From: Hydractinia symbiolongicarpus
Taxonomy: Eukaryota > Cnidaria > Hydrozoa > Anthoathecata > Hydractiniidae
Reading direction: 5' to 3'
NCBI RefSeq assembly: GCF_029227915.1
Contig: NC_079879.1
Span: forward strand, 30,012,501 to 30,076,500
Length of the DNA: 64,000 bases
Both the position numbers and the translations under genes were made by a program. Position 1 is the stretch's first letter. Each line of letters starts with the position of its first letter. Of this stretch, positions 1-12,067 are shown piece after piece. The notes under the pieces were generated by a model. It did not search any database. It saw only the letters and a program-made list of their open reading frames with translations, and was not told the DNA's origin.

Positions 1-1155
1 ATAAGCCTCATGACTGCAGCTTCTTCGTAAACGCCAGATCTCAACAAGGTTACGTATTATAAATTTTTCACCAGAGGTCATCGGTTATTTTGTCTTTGAT
101 GAATCGACAGAGCAGAAAAAATGTTTATTCATGTATTTGTAAAGTTGTTTGTAAGTTGTAGTACTTTTGTAAACACCATTTTTGAAGTTTGCACATTTTG
201 TTTACTTTACTTAGTCTTACAAGATTATTGTAAATATGAAAAGTTTTTTTTTGAATTCGTTGTTTACAGAACAAGATTAAATAAAATACTATTTGTATAA
301 AAATCTGGCGTGTCCAAAATTTCGATACGTTAAAACGTTTTACACCTGGGGATTTTCATCTTTTTCCTGAATTATTTTTATACTCTACCAAATAATTCGA
401 AATTGTTTTATCTGAGTTATTCATGGGTTCTGATTGTTAATAGAAACACTACAACGATATAACTTGTTTAGAATCTAGTTGGTAAACCTATATTTTCACG
501 TCTCCGAAAGATGGCCTATTATTTTGTTGTGGATAACTGTGAGACACAGTGTTTGTGAGTGTGAGCGCGTCTAACGACTGATTGAATGAGATGGTATATA
601 AGACACCCACTGTACACGAAATTCAAATAAAGAAACTTTAAAAAATCCCTGCTCTAAACAGTAACACATGTTACGAACTGTAACTACGTCGTAACGCTTT
701 TTCCAATCCGCATGTTCCAATTGTTCTGCAACAATCGCTGTTTTAAAGCTTTCCACAAAAATAAATCCATCAAATATATGTTGTTTCTGTGCACACGTAT
801 TCTTATTATTCCACAAAGTATATAATTAAAATAAATCTTTTATTTTAGAGAATAAACACACACTTCTGATATTTCAAAAGTTCACTAACTTGAATTTTAA
901 CATGACCCCTTTAATATTTCAATTGATTTTCTTATAAATTTTTTTTTGTGATAATTTAATATTTACTTATTCCGTTATCTATGGCTACTTCTTATGGAAG
1001 TATCAAGAAAATATTTATATTTTATTCAGTTTGTTTCACCTACGTCCACGTAAACAATATATAAATCTGACACCTTTACATCTTACTATGTGTCAGTGTA
1101 AAAAACATTTGGGAAGTCCACTTATTCATCGTACAATCAGCATTTGCTATCTCGA
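1..1155. other. AT-rich flank with no supported gene
   Basis: I see no exon that links to the neighbouring repeat gene. A minus-strand open frame at 571-816 has no convincing splice borders and no recognised domain. A TATA-like stretch lies near 596. Another copy of the tandem module is not present here, so the gene to the right either ends near 1156 or continues beyond the left edge. Confidence 0.5.
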
Positions 1156-1283
1156 TCACCTGCAATTGGAATATTTTGCTACCACAGACGTTTTTGTCCG
1201 TTTCTTGCAGGTGCAAAATAACAAATATCCAAGACTCAGCAGAACTAATGGCGTGATTGTTAATATCATACTTTTCCCGGTCA
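1156..1283 (-). CDS. candidate last exon: membrane anchor and short basic tail
   Basis: The exon follows an acceptor (ct at 1284-1285 on the plus strand) and encodes about 41 residues: a short lead, a hydrophobic helix (core LVLLSLGYLLF), a KKR stop-transfer cluster, a short cytoplasmic-type tail and a TGA. This is what the end of a type I membrane protein looks like. It lies just downstream of the last module exon (1341-1460). The link is uncertain: the 120-nt exon ends in phase 0 at a weak gttcgt donor, while this frame needs phase 1, which would use a gttt donor four bases further on. If the phase 0 donor is used, translation stops at once and this is 3' UTR. A cDNA would decide. Confidence 0.4.
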
Positions 1284-1340
1284 CTTAAAGTAAAAAATCT
1301 TTATATAAATCAGTATAAATAAGATAAAGAGGAAACGAAC

Positions 1341-1460
1341 CTTAGATGGTGGTGTTGCTGTATCTTTCAAATCACACATGTAAAAAGTTCCATTGTAATT
1401 TGCGCTCGTTTTTAAAACCTTTGCATGTTTAGATATTGTTTTTTCTTTTTCTTTTGATAC
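1341..1460 (-). CDS. extra module exon (fourth copy of the 120-nt exon)
   Basis: This exon of 40 codons begins VSKEKEKTISKHAKVLK and matches the first exon of the repeat module at 3607-3726 and 6435-6554: same length, same phases, same core (SK[RH]A[NK][IV]LK..[AV]NY.G and a cysteine near the end). It follows the 193-nt exon of unit 3, as in the other units, but no 170-nt exon comes after it. The array therefore ends with a partial fourth unit. Whether it is the true C-terminus depends on the exon at 1156-1283. Confidence 0.65.
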
Positions 1461-1565
1461 CTAAAAAATTTAGTTAAGAAACACATCTTACCACAACACA
1501 AAGCATGATTTATTCAACATTGCAATGTGGCAGCAAGACATTGAGAGTAAAATATTTAACCATAC

Positions 1566-3726
1566 CTTCCAGGTTTTTATTTCCAGTCTATAATCTTGTG
1601 GCAGTGTTGCTGTTAATGTATTAAATGGAACATCTGGATAACATAAAGGATTTGGTGAAGCAAAAAGATTAATCCATTGATCATGAAGTTTTTGTGTCCA
1701 CGGTTTACTTGTGTTAACTAGTGGTTTGATTTGTTCAGTCATGTCAGCTAGATTCATTCTAAATTAGAAAAGAAAGATTTCATGTAAAAACTCTGGAAAA
1801 AAAATAATTTATATAAACTATAATTTAAATAAAACGAACTAACAAGTATTGATCATAAAACTCGCTCTGTGAAAGAGTTTTACCAGCACCGAATGTTGTC
1901 CACGCTTTCTTTAAATTTCCAATAATTTCATTCTTGTCGTAAGCCTATGTAAAAAATCAGTTTACCAGTGTTAGTAAGACAATTACAGCAATCATAAAAG
2001 GTAGGTAAAAGTGGGATAATTTTGACCATGACAGTGACCTCAGGACCCACTATCATTTGGTACGTAAAAATATCTCAATATACTTTCTTTTAATACTTTA
2101 AACTTCAGTATTTTAGATTTTTTTAATAAAGATTTTCACATAATTAGTGTAAAGTCTACCTTGATTTTAGTAAGCCAGGGTTTCATCCAGTCTAACGCAG
2201 AAGGCAAGTTATCCAGTTTTTTGATATCTAAACCTTTTGATTGTAAAAATGCAGCTGCTTGATCATATACTTTCTGCCAGTATATAATTTCTTTTTTATC
2301 CCAAAGTTCACTGAATTTACTTTCATCAGTATTCATCCATGCGTATAACGAATAAGCTCCATTATAACTCTGATACACACGATAACCTATATTGATAAAT
2401 TGATAATATATAATACTTACATCTTTGGTCATGATTGAATAGAAGCCAGTAAAATGCTCTTAGAATAAATAAACTTTTCGCAGTGATGACGTACCTGCTC
2501 CGTCTGCCAATTGCTCGATTAGCCAAACATGATCAAGGGGTCCAACTATTTGCATGGCATAAAGAATTCTTTCATTAGAACCTGAAATTCATAAAAAACT
2601 TTTAATAAAATTGCGCTACAAGTATTAATTCAATGATAAAGAATGGACTTTCGATCATACAGACTTACAAGTAATAAATCGTTAATAATGCTGTAAAAAA
2701 TTGTACTTACCGAGATTGGAATCGAAAAGCATTTTTACTTTCATTCCAGTAGCGTCTTTATAATTGTACCCTTTGAAGCGTGTAATATCATCTTTCAAAT
2801 CTTCGTAATTTAATTTTAGTCCCACGGCCAGTTCCAATAACCAATCTCTATCATAACATTAGTTATTAGTTATACATAGAAACAACATCGTTTGAATACT
2901 AAATAAATAATACTACTGTAGCTGAAAATATTTTTGATTGTGTTTAGCTTGAGTAATTGCCCCCACGAATTCTCTTCCATCACACTCCGTTTCCTACCCT
3001 TCTCTACCCACCTTCAGAAGTCCTTGAAATGGCTTTCGTTTTGACCGACCTTCCGCACTTAAGTTGTGATTTTAGAGAAGTATATAAATAAGAAATTCAA
3101 TAAATGATATGCAACAATGTCCAGTAAGAATCTCAATTCTTTAAAAATTTACTAACTTCAAGAACGCCAACTCTATAAACAAGGAACTTTTTATATTGTT
3201 AGCTCCAATAATAAGATCATTACCTGGTATACCCACATGAGAACTCAGTGCCATTAGCTTTGAAGGAGCTAAAATATTCCTGATACTTTTCCAAACTTAT
3301 TCCGTCCTGGATTAACGATTTTTTCGGATCTAATCGACCGCATAGCAACTTGTCAAATTTCTTCAATTTATTTGCTGCATCAAAGTAACAATCCTAAATG
3401 GAAGTATAATGGTCTGACGTACATTCAAAACATCTGATGGTCTAGACATAAAATAAACTGTATTGATAGAATTTGAAATAAAATAAGGGTTAATGCAAGA
3501 ATGTTTAAACATCACATATAAAAGCATTAATTGCAAGTTGTCTTTTACCACTTTAACAAAAAAGTACGCGCATTGTTACGACTTTCGAAAACGAAAACAA
3601 ACGTACGACTTTTTTTGGATGTGCTTTAGGATTCAACATGCACATTCCAAGTTTTCCAGTGTAATTAACGCTCTTCTTCAAAACATTTGCTCGTTTCGAT
3701 ATACCAAACTCCAACGCCATATCAAT
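1566..3726 (-). CDS. tandem-repeat protein, unit 3 (seven exons)
   Basis: Exons in reading order: 3607-3726, 3224-3393, 2711-2847, 2495-2581, 2160-2386, 1844-1944, 1566-1758. Lengths (120, 170, 137, 87, 227, 101, 193 nt) equal those of unit 2 exon for exon, and all phases join. The 345-residue product holds the motifs DCYFDAANKL, LLCGRLDPKKS, EFSCGYTRDW, GPLDHVWLIEQLADG, YRVYQSYNGAYSLYAWM and LADMTEQIKPLVN. Cys in DCYF, His in DHVW and Gln in YQSY occur in the order and settings expected of a papain-like fold hydrolase; that is inference, not a recognised match. The 170-, 137-, 101- and 120-nt exons differ clearly from units 1 and 2, but the 227- and 193-nt exons are nearly identical to them. 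Family unknown to me. Confidence 0.75.
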
Positions 3727-4320
3727 CTGAAGGTAATAATGTTTCTTTAAGTCTTAATTTAAACAAAACTTATCATTTCAGATACCAACATATGATTCTA
3801 AACTTTATGTCCAATGACTCCATGATTTGACAAATAACGAGCGATAAAAACATATTTCACCAAACTGGAAGCTATCCTGTATAAAAGTTGTGTTTTAGTG
3901 AAGCAGTAATATCTTTAAACAAGTTAATACCATCCAAAATTAAAACATTCATTGACATCTTCTTAACTTAAAAGGTAAAAGAGACATCATAAACGAAAAA
4001 ATTAAAAAGAATAAATAACGTTATTATAGCGTTTCCCTGCTTTAAACAATTTTATTGCTTTTGCAATATCTTCTATGGATTTGAGGTAATATCATACTTT
4101 AACGTATTACTTAATAGGAATATATTCTCCTTTTATAGAAGCATTTTTTAGGACCTTATACATGCCGTACCAAGCTTTCAAAATAATTGAAAAGTATTTT
4201 TTAAAAAAATTCAAGGTGCTTGAAGTTAATTAATAAGCTGAATTGAGACAAAAAAAATTCATGTGCGTAAAATAAACAAATCATTTATCTGTCTTTAGAA
4301 ATAAAACTATAGTAAGTTAC

Positions 4321-6554
4321 CTCAACTACTTTCACTTCAAGTTTATAATCTTGTGGCAGTGTTGCTGTTAATGTATTAAATGGGACATCTGGATAACATA
4401 AAGGATTTGGTGAAGCAAAAAGATTAATCCATTGATCATGAAGCTTTTGTGTCCATGGTTTACTTGTGTTAACTAATGGTTTGATTTGTTCAGTCATGTC
4501 AGCGAGGACCAACCTACCAATATACGTGAATATATTACACTGATGGGTATTAAAACAATAAGCTTGCGTATCTCTTTCTAGAGGGACAAACGCTATGGTA
4601 ATTCAGAATGTTTTAATTCTTTCTTCCCAATGTGTTTAATTATTGCTGTCAACTTGCAACCTTGTGGTATAAAAAGAGGTCCAATAATTTCTTGTTTATA
4701 GAACGCATTAATTAAAAATAAATAGCACACATAAAAATAAATTTTGATATCACGGTGTCACTAAGCCAACTCTAACCACACTACTCAAAAATGGCAGGCG
4801 TTGTTTAATAAGGCTACTGGTAGAGCGTTCGCTTCCAGTGCAGGAGTTTTTTGGTTCAAAACCCGGCCAAGTCATACCAAAGACTATAAAAGTGTGAATC
4901 TATCCTTTCCGCTTAGCGTTCAGCATAAGAATAGAATTGATATCTTAGGTGGTTGTCTAGTTGAGCGGTTGCTGTGCTTGCACGGCTTTTGTAGCTCAAT
5001 TGAGGCTATTCTGGGTAAATAATTTTAAATAATAGTAATAATACCCAAAAAATAGGCAGGCGTTGTTTAACTTACAAATATTTTTCATAAAAGTCTTTTT
5101 GAGAAACCGTTTTTCCAGCACCAAAATTCATCCAAGCCTTTTTCAGGTTTTCAATTATTCCAGTTTTGTTGTATTTCTGAAATAGCGACAATTGTTTTTA
5201 ACAACATTCACTAGGAAAGTGTATCTCAAGCTTTGTCCATGGAGATGTTTAAGTTGCTTATTTACCTTGATATTAGTGAGCCATGGTTTCATCCAGTTTA
5301 ACATAGAAGGCAAGTTATCAAGTTTTTCGATATCTAAACCTTTTGATTTTAAAAATGCAGCTGCTTGATCATATACTTTCTGCCAGTATATAATTTCTTT
5401 CTTATCCCAAAGTTCGCTGAATTTACTTGCATCAGTATTCATCCATGCGTATAATGAATAAGCTCCATTGTAACTCTGATATACACGATAACCTAACAAA
5501 AAAAAGCAGCAATATTGACACACCCAATCCGATGTATCAAGCAGATTAAGCGCAACATTAAGAGTTCTGACCTCGACTATCTGGCAGTTGTTCAATTAAC
5601 CATACATGATCCAGAGGGCCTACTATTTGCATTTCATAGAAGGTGCGCACAGAACTTCCTAAAGTAGAAATTATATGCAAATATATAATTTTTACAGAAT
5701 TTCCTTTGATTCTTAAATGTTCAAAATATATTATGAATTTACCTAACTTCGAATCAAAGAGAGTTCTTAATTTCGCCCCTGTTGCATCCACATAACCAGC
5801 TGCTGCATGACTAACGAGATTATTTTTCAACTCATTGTAATTGTTTTTCATTCCAAATGCCATTTCCATTAACCAATCTCTAAATTAAAATAATCACTTC
5901 TATAATTCTTGATAATTTGAATATGATGTCTGTATGTTGAAAATAATTATACCTTGTGTATCCACAGGAAAATTCTGTTCCGTTCGATTTAAATGTGTCA
6001 AAATAGTCAGCATATTTTTCATAACTAATGCCGTTTGCTACTAAAGCCTTTTTGGGATCCAATCGTCCACATAATAACTTGTCAAAGACTTTTAATCCAT
6101 TGGCTGCTTTAAAGAAACAATCCTGCAAAAGAAATTGGACATTATTCATTTGGCAGATCAAACTTTACCATGATCAACCATCATCAGCTGCAAGGGAACT
6201 ATGTTTCTGATTAGGTTGTAAAAGCGACATGGAAAAATGCTTAAATTGTAAAAATCTTTTTGTTTGCCAGATTACTTGTTACAAATATTTTATTTTGTAT
6301 TTAAATGTATATTTTGTATTTATTATTACAATTTTGAAACTTGTAAAAAAGTAATTGCACAGCTAAATAAGAAAACAGATTTATTCTTATCCTGAGTAAC
6401 ATTTGAACTATCTATATCTTCTGTAGCAACTTACGCCTTCCATGGGTTTTGTTTCGTGCTTTAAATCACATGTTCCAAGACCACCTTCGTAATTGACACT
6501 TTTCTTTAAAATGTTTGCTCTTTTGGACATGCTTTTCTCCAGATCATTACTGAT
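4321..6554 (-). CDS. tandem-repeat protein, unit 2 (seven exons)
   Basis: Exons in reading order: 6435-6554, 5953-6122, 5743-5879, 5572-5658, 5266-5492, 5076-5176, 4321-4513. The unit is spliced to unit 3 through the phase 0 junction 4321/3726, and to unit 1 through 6941/6554. It encodes 345 residues with the same motif order as unit 3: DCFFKAANGLKVFDKLLCGR, SCGYTRDWLMEMAFG, GPLDHVWLIEQL, YRVYQSYNGAYSLYAW, FGAGKTVSQKDFYEKYL, LADMTEQIKPLVNTSKPW. The putative Cys, His and Gln are kept. A SINE sits in the intron just outside the donor of exon 5076-5176. A secreted or surface location is inferred only from the signal-peptide exon far upstream. Confidence 0.75.
4809..5054 (+). mobile_element. tRNA-headed SINE with 16-bp target site duplication
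   Basis: The insert begins with a tRNA-like head: a box A type stretch (GGCTACTGGTAGAGCG) and, about 30 bases on, a box B type GGTTCAAAACCCGGCC. It continues with an unrelated body and ends in an AT-rich tail (AATAATAGTAATAATA). It is flanked by the direct repeat GGCAGGCGTTGTTTAA at 4793-4808 and 5055-5070. It is inserted in an intron of the repeat gene, and the right duplication ends at position +6 of the minus-strand donor of exon 5076-5176. Confidence 0.85.
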
Positions 6555-6940
6555 CTAAATATAGTAAAATATTGAATCAGATTTATCAATTAAACTTTGC
6601 CTGTAAAATTTTAAATCCCATAGATTTAGATGTTGGAAATAAAAAATTACCCCTTGCGTTTCCATGAAATCCTTATAATTTGTATTATTATATAATTTCA
6701 GATTTTAAGCAGACTGTAGTAAATTGGGCAACTTTCAGGCATAGCGTCAATGATAAAATGCTGACTTGAACAAATTATATTTCTACCATATTGTTTCTTT
6801 GCTGAGTTTGAGTACATTTAGAAAGCTTGCAAAAAGTACTGGAGAAGGATAGGGCTATGTCTGGATTTAAAACTTAAACGCCAACAAAAGTAATACAATA
6901 AATTAGTATAATAGAACATTTCAAATAAGAACTGATTAAC

Positions 6941-9900
6941 CTCAACTACTTTCACTTCAAGTTTATAATCTTGTGGCAGTGTTGCTGTTAATGTATTAAA
7001 TGGGACATCTGGATAACATAAAGGATTTGGTGAAGCAAAAAGATTAATCCATTGATCATGAAGTTTTTGTGTCCATGTTTTACTTGTGTTAACTAATGGT
7101 TTGATTTGTTCAGTCATGTTAGCAAGAACCAACCTTTAAAATACGTGAAATATATTTGGACTAAAAGATAACTTCAGAATATCTGAAACACCTATTACCT
7201 ATGTTGCGAATACCATCTATATTTCTATAAACTGTAGAACAACAGTATATATTTTCTAAAATGTAGATAAATTTTATATCGAGTAGTGTTATTTTTCTTA
7301 TGACATAAAAAATTAGGAAGATGTAAAATTTATCGAACACCTTTTTCAAGTAATTGACTTTCGAGCATACAAGGTACAGACATTTAAACCTTATCGCATG
7401 AAAACGGCACCATTCAAATATATTTCACCTGAGTACTAAAACAGTGTCTTGCTTTTCCTTTTGAATATGTAGTTCCAAATTTATATCGAAAAGTTGCTTT
7501 TCATGCTTCTCTGTTGTACTTTTTTACCTTTACACTGTAATAAAATCTATATCTTTTTGTGTTAAAAGTTTATATTTTTTATTTCAAATAAAAATTCCAT
7601 GAAATATAAGCTTTCAAATGATATAAAAGATAAAAAATTTTGACAAAAATAACGACTTGGATGTTTTACGTACTTACTAAACTGAGGAACCACCTACAAC
7701 GATCTACAACAACCTACAACGATCTACAACAACAATAGGCTTTAACTTTGTGTATCACCTCATACTCGTAATTTTGTTTGTTAAGCTATAATATATATAG
7801 GTTTACATTTTTACTCTACTGATTTTTGCAATTTTTTTCCTTCTAAAAATAACAAATACTATATATTCGAACTATGTAGGTTCCGTTTATGTTTTATTGA
7901 ATATAGGTATTACATATAAGTACTAAATAATAATACGTAGAAGATTATTTAATTTAAAACATGGCTGGTTGCAAACACACTATTCTGACCCAACTTAGAA
8001 CACTAAAGATGGGACGGACCATCTTTTGACACAGTGGCGTTAAAAGGTCTTTGCACACATCAAGACCTTGTATTAACGTAAACCAACTCCAATAAAGTGA
8101 AAAAACTGAACTGCTGCAACTTTTTCTGGCATATTGTTGTATATAGCTAGCTGAGATTAAAGCTATTTATGTTTAGCTACTTTTCAAGATAATATATGTT
8201 GGAATTATTGCAACTTGACCTATTACGTAATTTAAGAGGTAGAATCGCTTTGGCTGGGACGGCCAATTGAAACGACTGTCCTGTCTAAAGACGGGCCAGT
8301 CCTGCGTCCAAAGTTGGGCCACCGTCTGTAGTTGACTCACAACAACACTATGATGCAAAACAAAATACAAGTCCCCAACGAATGTACATAATGTATTGGT
8401 TCTAGGTCGTTGTAGATGGTTTTAGGTCATTGTAGATGGTTTTTAAATCATTGTAGATCGTTGTAGATCGTTGTAGATCGTTGTAGGTCGTCGAAGATCG
8501 TTGTAGGTGGTTCCTCTGTTCAGTAAGTACGGGATGTTTTAGGTATTCTTAAGGTTTGACGTTATAATGATCGCAAATTCATCAATTTTCTTTAATTGTT
8601 ACTTTGTCCTTGGTTTGCTTGTTGATGCTCTTACTTATTGTCAACCGGTAGTTTGTCAATATAAAAACAGTCCTAGTTGGGATTTGTTTGCGACTGAACA
8701 CTTGTAAGGAATGCAGGATTAACTTACATAAATATACAAATATAATATGCCGATATTGGTTTTAAAGAAAATTAAGTCACAATTGACTAATATGATTTTT
8801 TAACTTACAAATATTTTTCATAAAAGTCTTTTTTAGAAACGGTTTTTCCAGCACCAAAATTCTTCCATGCCCTTTTCAGATTTTCAATTATGTCTGTTTT
8901 ATTGTATTTCTGAAAAAAATACAAAGCTTTTTTATTAAACCTTCATCAAACCAAGCTTTGTCTATGGCAGATGTTTAAGTTGTGTACTTACCTTGATATT
9001 AGTGAGCCATGGTTTCATCCAGTCTAACATAGAAGGCAAGTTATCAAGTTTTTCGATATCTAAACCTTTTGATTTTAAAAATGCAGCTGCTTGATCATAT
9101 ACTTTCTGCCAGTATATGATTTCTTTCTTATCCCAAAGTTCACTGAATTTACTTGCATCAGTGTTCATCCATGCGTATAACGAATATGCTCCATTGTAAC
9201 TCTGATACACACGATAACCTGAAAAAATTTAGTGGCTGATTTTTATCCGGTAATAAAGTAATTGTTGGCATTGGTTAAAAGTACTATTTCAGATTCCAGA
9301 AGTCTGGTATGAGTGACACCAAAGGGGCGAATAATGTCGAACAAAAATGAGGTGAGCATCCCATCCTCTCCTTAATACGCGGTATGTTGTGACCTTGGCA
9401 TTATAGCTAAGTTTATAAATTGTAGATTTTTAATGACTTACGGTGAATTAAAACAAGAAACAGAAAAGACTAATATTTTAAAAAAGGCACTTTAACAAAT
9501 CTTGTTATCAGTTACCATGGCCATCTGCCAATTGTTCGATTAACCAAACGTGATCAAGTGGTCCCACAATCTGCATTTCATAAAATATTCGTTTTGTGCT
9601 TCCTACAATATACAAAAAAAAGCAAATTACAGCTTCTCCAATTATATCTATCCAAGAGAGAAAAGTAATTGTTAATAAGTTCTGAATTTAATTGGTATAT
9701 CAAAAATTACCTAACTTTGAGTCAAAGAGAGTTCTTAATTTCGCTCCTGTTGCATCCACATAACCAGCTGCTGCATGACTAATAAGATTATTTTTCAACT
9801 CATTGAAATTGTTTTTTATTCCAAATGCCATTTCCATTAACCAATCTCTAGATAGTTAATACATGAAGCACTTAGATTGAACTATATTTCACCAATAATT

Positions 9901-10286
9901 GTAACTGACAGTAAATCATATACTTTAATGTGACGAGATTCACATTAGAAGACATTTTTGCCCATTTATGACATCTCAACTTTTTCCTTTCAATTTCCAA
10001 CCAAATATTATGTTTCCCCAATCCTAGATCTCCAAAAGGTTGACAACCAGGTGAAAATGCTTGCAGAGGCTGTAATGTGGCCTTTTCTTTAACTTTATTT
10101 TTAAAAAGCAACCTACCTTGTGTAGCCGCAAGAAAACTCTGTTCCATTAGATTTAAAAGTTTCAAAATAATCCTCATATTTCTCTAAACTTATTCCATTT
10201 CTGATTAGAGCTTTTTTTGGATCCAGACGACCACATAACAACTTGTCGAACGATTTTAATTTGCTTGCAGCTTCAAAGAAGCAATC
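6941..10286 (-). CDS. tandem-repeat protein, unit 1 (six exons found)
   Basis: Exons in reading order: 10117-10286, 9711-9847, 9516-9602, 8992-9218, 8809-8909, 6941-7133. Lengths and phases equal those of units 2 and 3. The product is very close to unit 2 (DCFFEAASKLKSFDKLLCGR, GPLDHVWLIEQLADG, YRVYQSYNGAYSLYAW, LANMTEQIKPLVN). The 120-nt exon that should precede 10286 was not found between here and the signal-peptide exon at 17432. The large intron 7134-8808 carries an inverted-repeat element. The first exon begins after a good acceptor (tttgaatttcag), so coding sequence must exist upstream. The putative catalytic Cys, His and Gln are kept here too. Confidence 0.75.
7670..8531. mobile_element. 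inverted-repeat element built of CTACAACGAT repeats
   Basis: The left end reads GTACTTACTAAACTGAGGAA and continues into CCACCTACAACGATC copies. The right end is the reverse complement with few changes (GTACTTACTGAACAGAGGAA). Inside each end are short tandem copies of a CTACAACGAT-type unit (7690-7735 on the left, 8400-8515 on the right, in opposite orientation). The middle has no coding capacity that I can see. It looks like a foldback or non-autonomous DNA element sitting in an intron of the repeat gene. Confidence 0.65.
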
Positions 10287-11119
10287 CTGAAATTCAAAAA
10301 AAGAAATTTCCTGGTAACCTGGTAATATCTGTTATATGATGCAATTCACATGGGTAGGTTGAATTTGTGAAAATTATTTTCTGCTTTTGTAATCATTGAA
10401 CTTATAATATGTTTCTACCAAATAAAGGGGAAATTATGTCTAAATTTCAGGGTAATTCAATACATAACTTTCTTGCCCATTACCTTCCATTGACTGCACT
10501 GCTCCTAATTTAATGTACTAATTTTGTGTCTGGATTACACATACACATTAATTTTTACTCAACTATTGGTTTCAATTTTGTCAATTTTTTTGGCTACAAA
10601 ACGGTTCAAAAAGATCTCCGGCATGGACGTTACCTTTAATCCTTGCACATTCTGTGAAGGTGTGTAATAAATAGACTACTCAAAAGGCCAAGTACAAGAA
10701 CTTCACGACTATATAGACAACCTGTTTATGAACAATTACTTTCTTATAATGAATTTGCTACATTTTAGTTTTAAAAAAATAAATTTATAAGCTACAGTTT
10801 GTAAAATATTAAACATCAGTAAATTGAAAGTTTATTTCGACCAGGGAGCAAAGACAACATGGGGAACTGTATTTGTTAAATGTAAAAATGCTATGTAGCT
10901 AGCTTTAAGGAGGTAATGAAAAGATTTAAAATCATTGTTTCTGCTTCAATTGGCTTTATATGCAATAAACTTGTGTGTTTCTATGCAAAATTTCGAAGGA
11001 TATAGATAGGTAGCTAGTTCAAAAAGTTGGAAGTTTTTTATACCGAAAAAATATGAATATAGTTACACGTAGTATGGTGGCCGAGAACTGCCATGAAAAA
11101 AAAGGATCTAAAATTAAAA

Positions 11120-11270
11120 AAATAAATCAATTCAAGGCAAATCAATTTAAATCAATTGAGATCAAATGAAATAAAACGAAATGAAATAAACTGTTTAAGA
11201 ACAAATGAAATGAAACGAAATAAAATCAACTTTGCTTCAAATGAAAGTGAAATGAAATGAATTTGTTTTT
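11120..11270. repeat. GAAATGAAAC-type array, left arm
   Basis: Degenerate tandem copies of AAATGAAACGAAAT and ATCAACTTTGCTTCAAATGA lie here. The array is the reverse complement of the one at 15668-15895. Confidence 0.6.
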
Positions 11271-11604
11271 ATAAATCTAAAAGTTATTGCTCAAAACAAC
11301 GCTTTTTTTACAAAAAAAAATACAATATTTTTTCCGTGGGAATGATGAATATAGAATTTCAAAGTCACATTATTACAGTTATCTTAGGATAATTGTATTT
11401 ATGTGAATTTGGAAATGCCATAGATGAAATGTGATGTTTTGGCTTATGGAAAATTGGAAATTGTGTATCTAAAATTGAGACAAAAACATGACATTAAAGT
11501 GCCCCGTGATAGAGTTCATGACCTAATGTACGACAGGGCCTGAAGTAAAAAAGAGAAGAAAAAAATCAAACTTTATGTCAAGAGGACCTACATTAAGAAC
11601 TTAA

Positions 11605-12067
11605 ATTTTCGGCGAAAAATGTATCGGCGGAAAAACGTTTGGACAAATTTTGTTATTTCAGCGGAAAAATTTTCGGACAAGATTTAAGTGAAAAAATGTT
11701 TCGGTAAGTTTTTTAAACGGATTTTAACCAAATTTCAAACATAATGATGATACACAAAAAGAAGGCTATAAGCATTTATAGTTAATCAAGATCTAAAAAA
11801 GTGTCCCCAGGATCCAACTTTACAGATGGAGCCTCAGCCAAATGTGAAAATAACGAAAATAATAAGTTCCAGAACTACAGTTTTTATTGATTTTCTGATT
11901 ACCCTATATATAATTTATATGTTCTGGTCCTTTAAAAAATTTTAGAAAACACAAAATTTTCTGACAAAAAAACTTTTGGCAGACAGAACTTTTGGCAGAC
12001 AGATATTTCGGACAGAAAAATTTTCAAAAAAAACTCCGAAAGTTTTTCCGTCCAAAAATTTTCGTTC
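11605..12067. repeat. CGAAAATTTT-rich inverted repeat
   Basis: The left end (AATTTTCGGCGAAAAATG) and the right end (CCGTCCAAAAATTTTCG) are loosely inverted, with further GGAAAAATTTTCGGAC copies inside. A small non-autonomous element is possible, but the ends are too degenerate to fix. Confidence 0.3.

Noticed and set aside
4801-5022. Open frame of 73 codons
   Set aside because: It lies entirely inside the SINE with the 16-bp duplication.
10637-10655. Possible 18-nt exon (acceptor cttcacag, donor gtaacg) that could fill the N-terminal gap of the repeat gene
   Set aside because: It does not resemble the missing 120-nt exon; such short matches to splice sites are common by chance.
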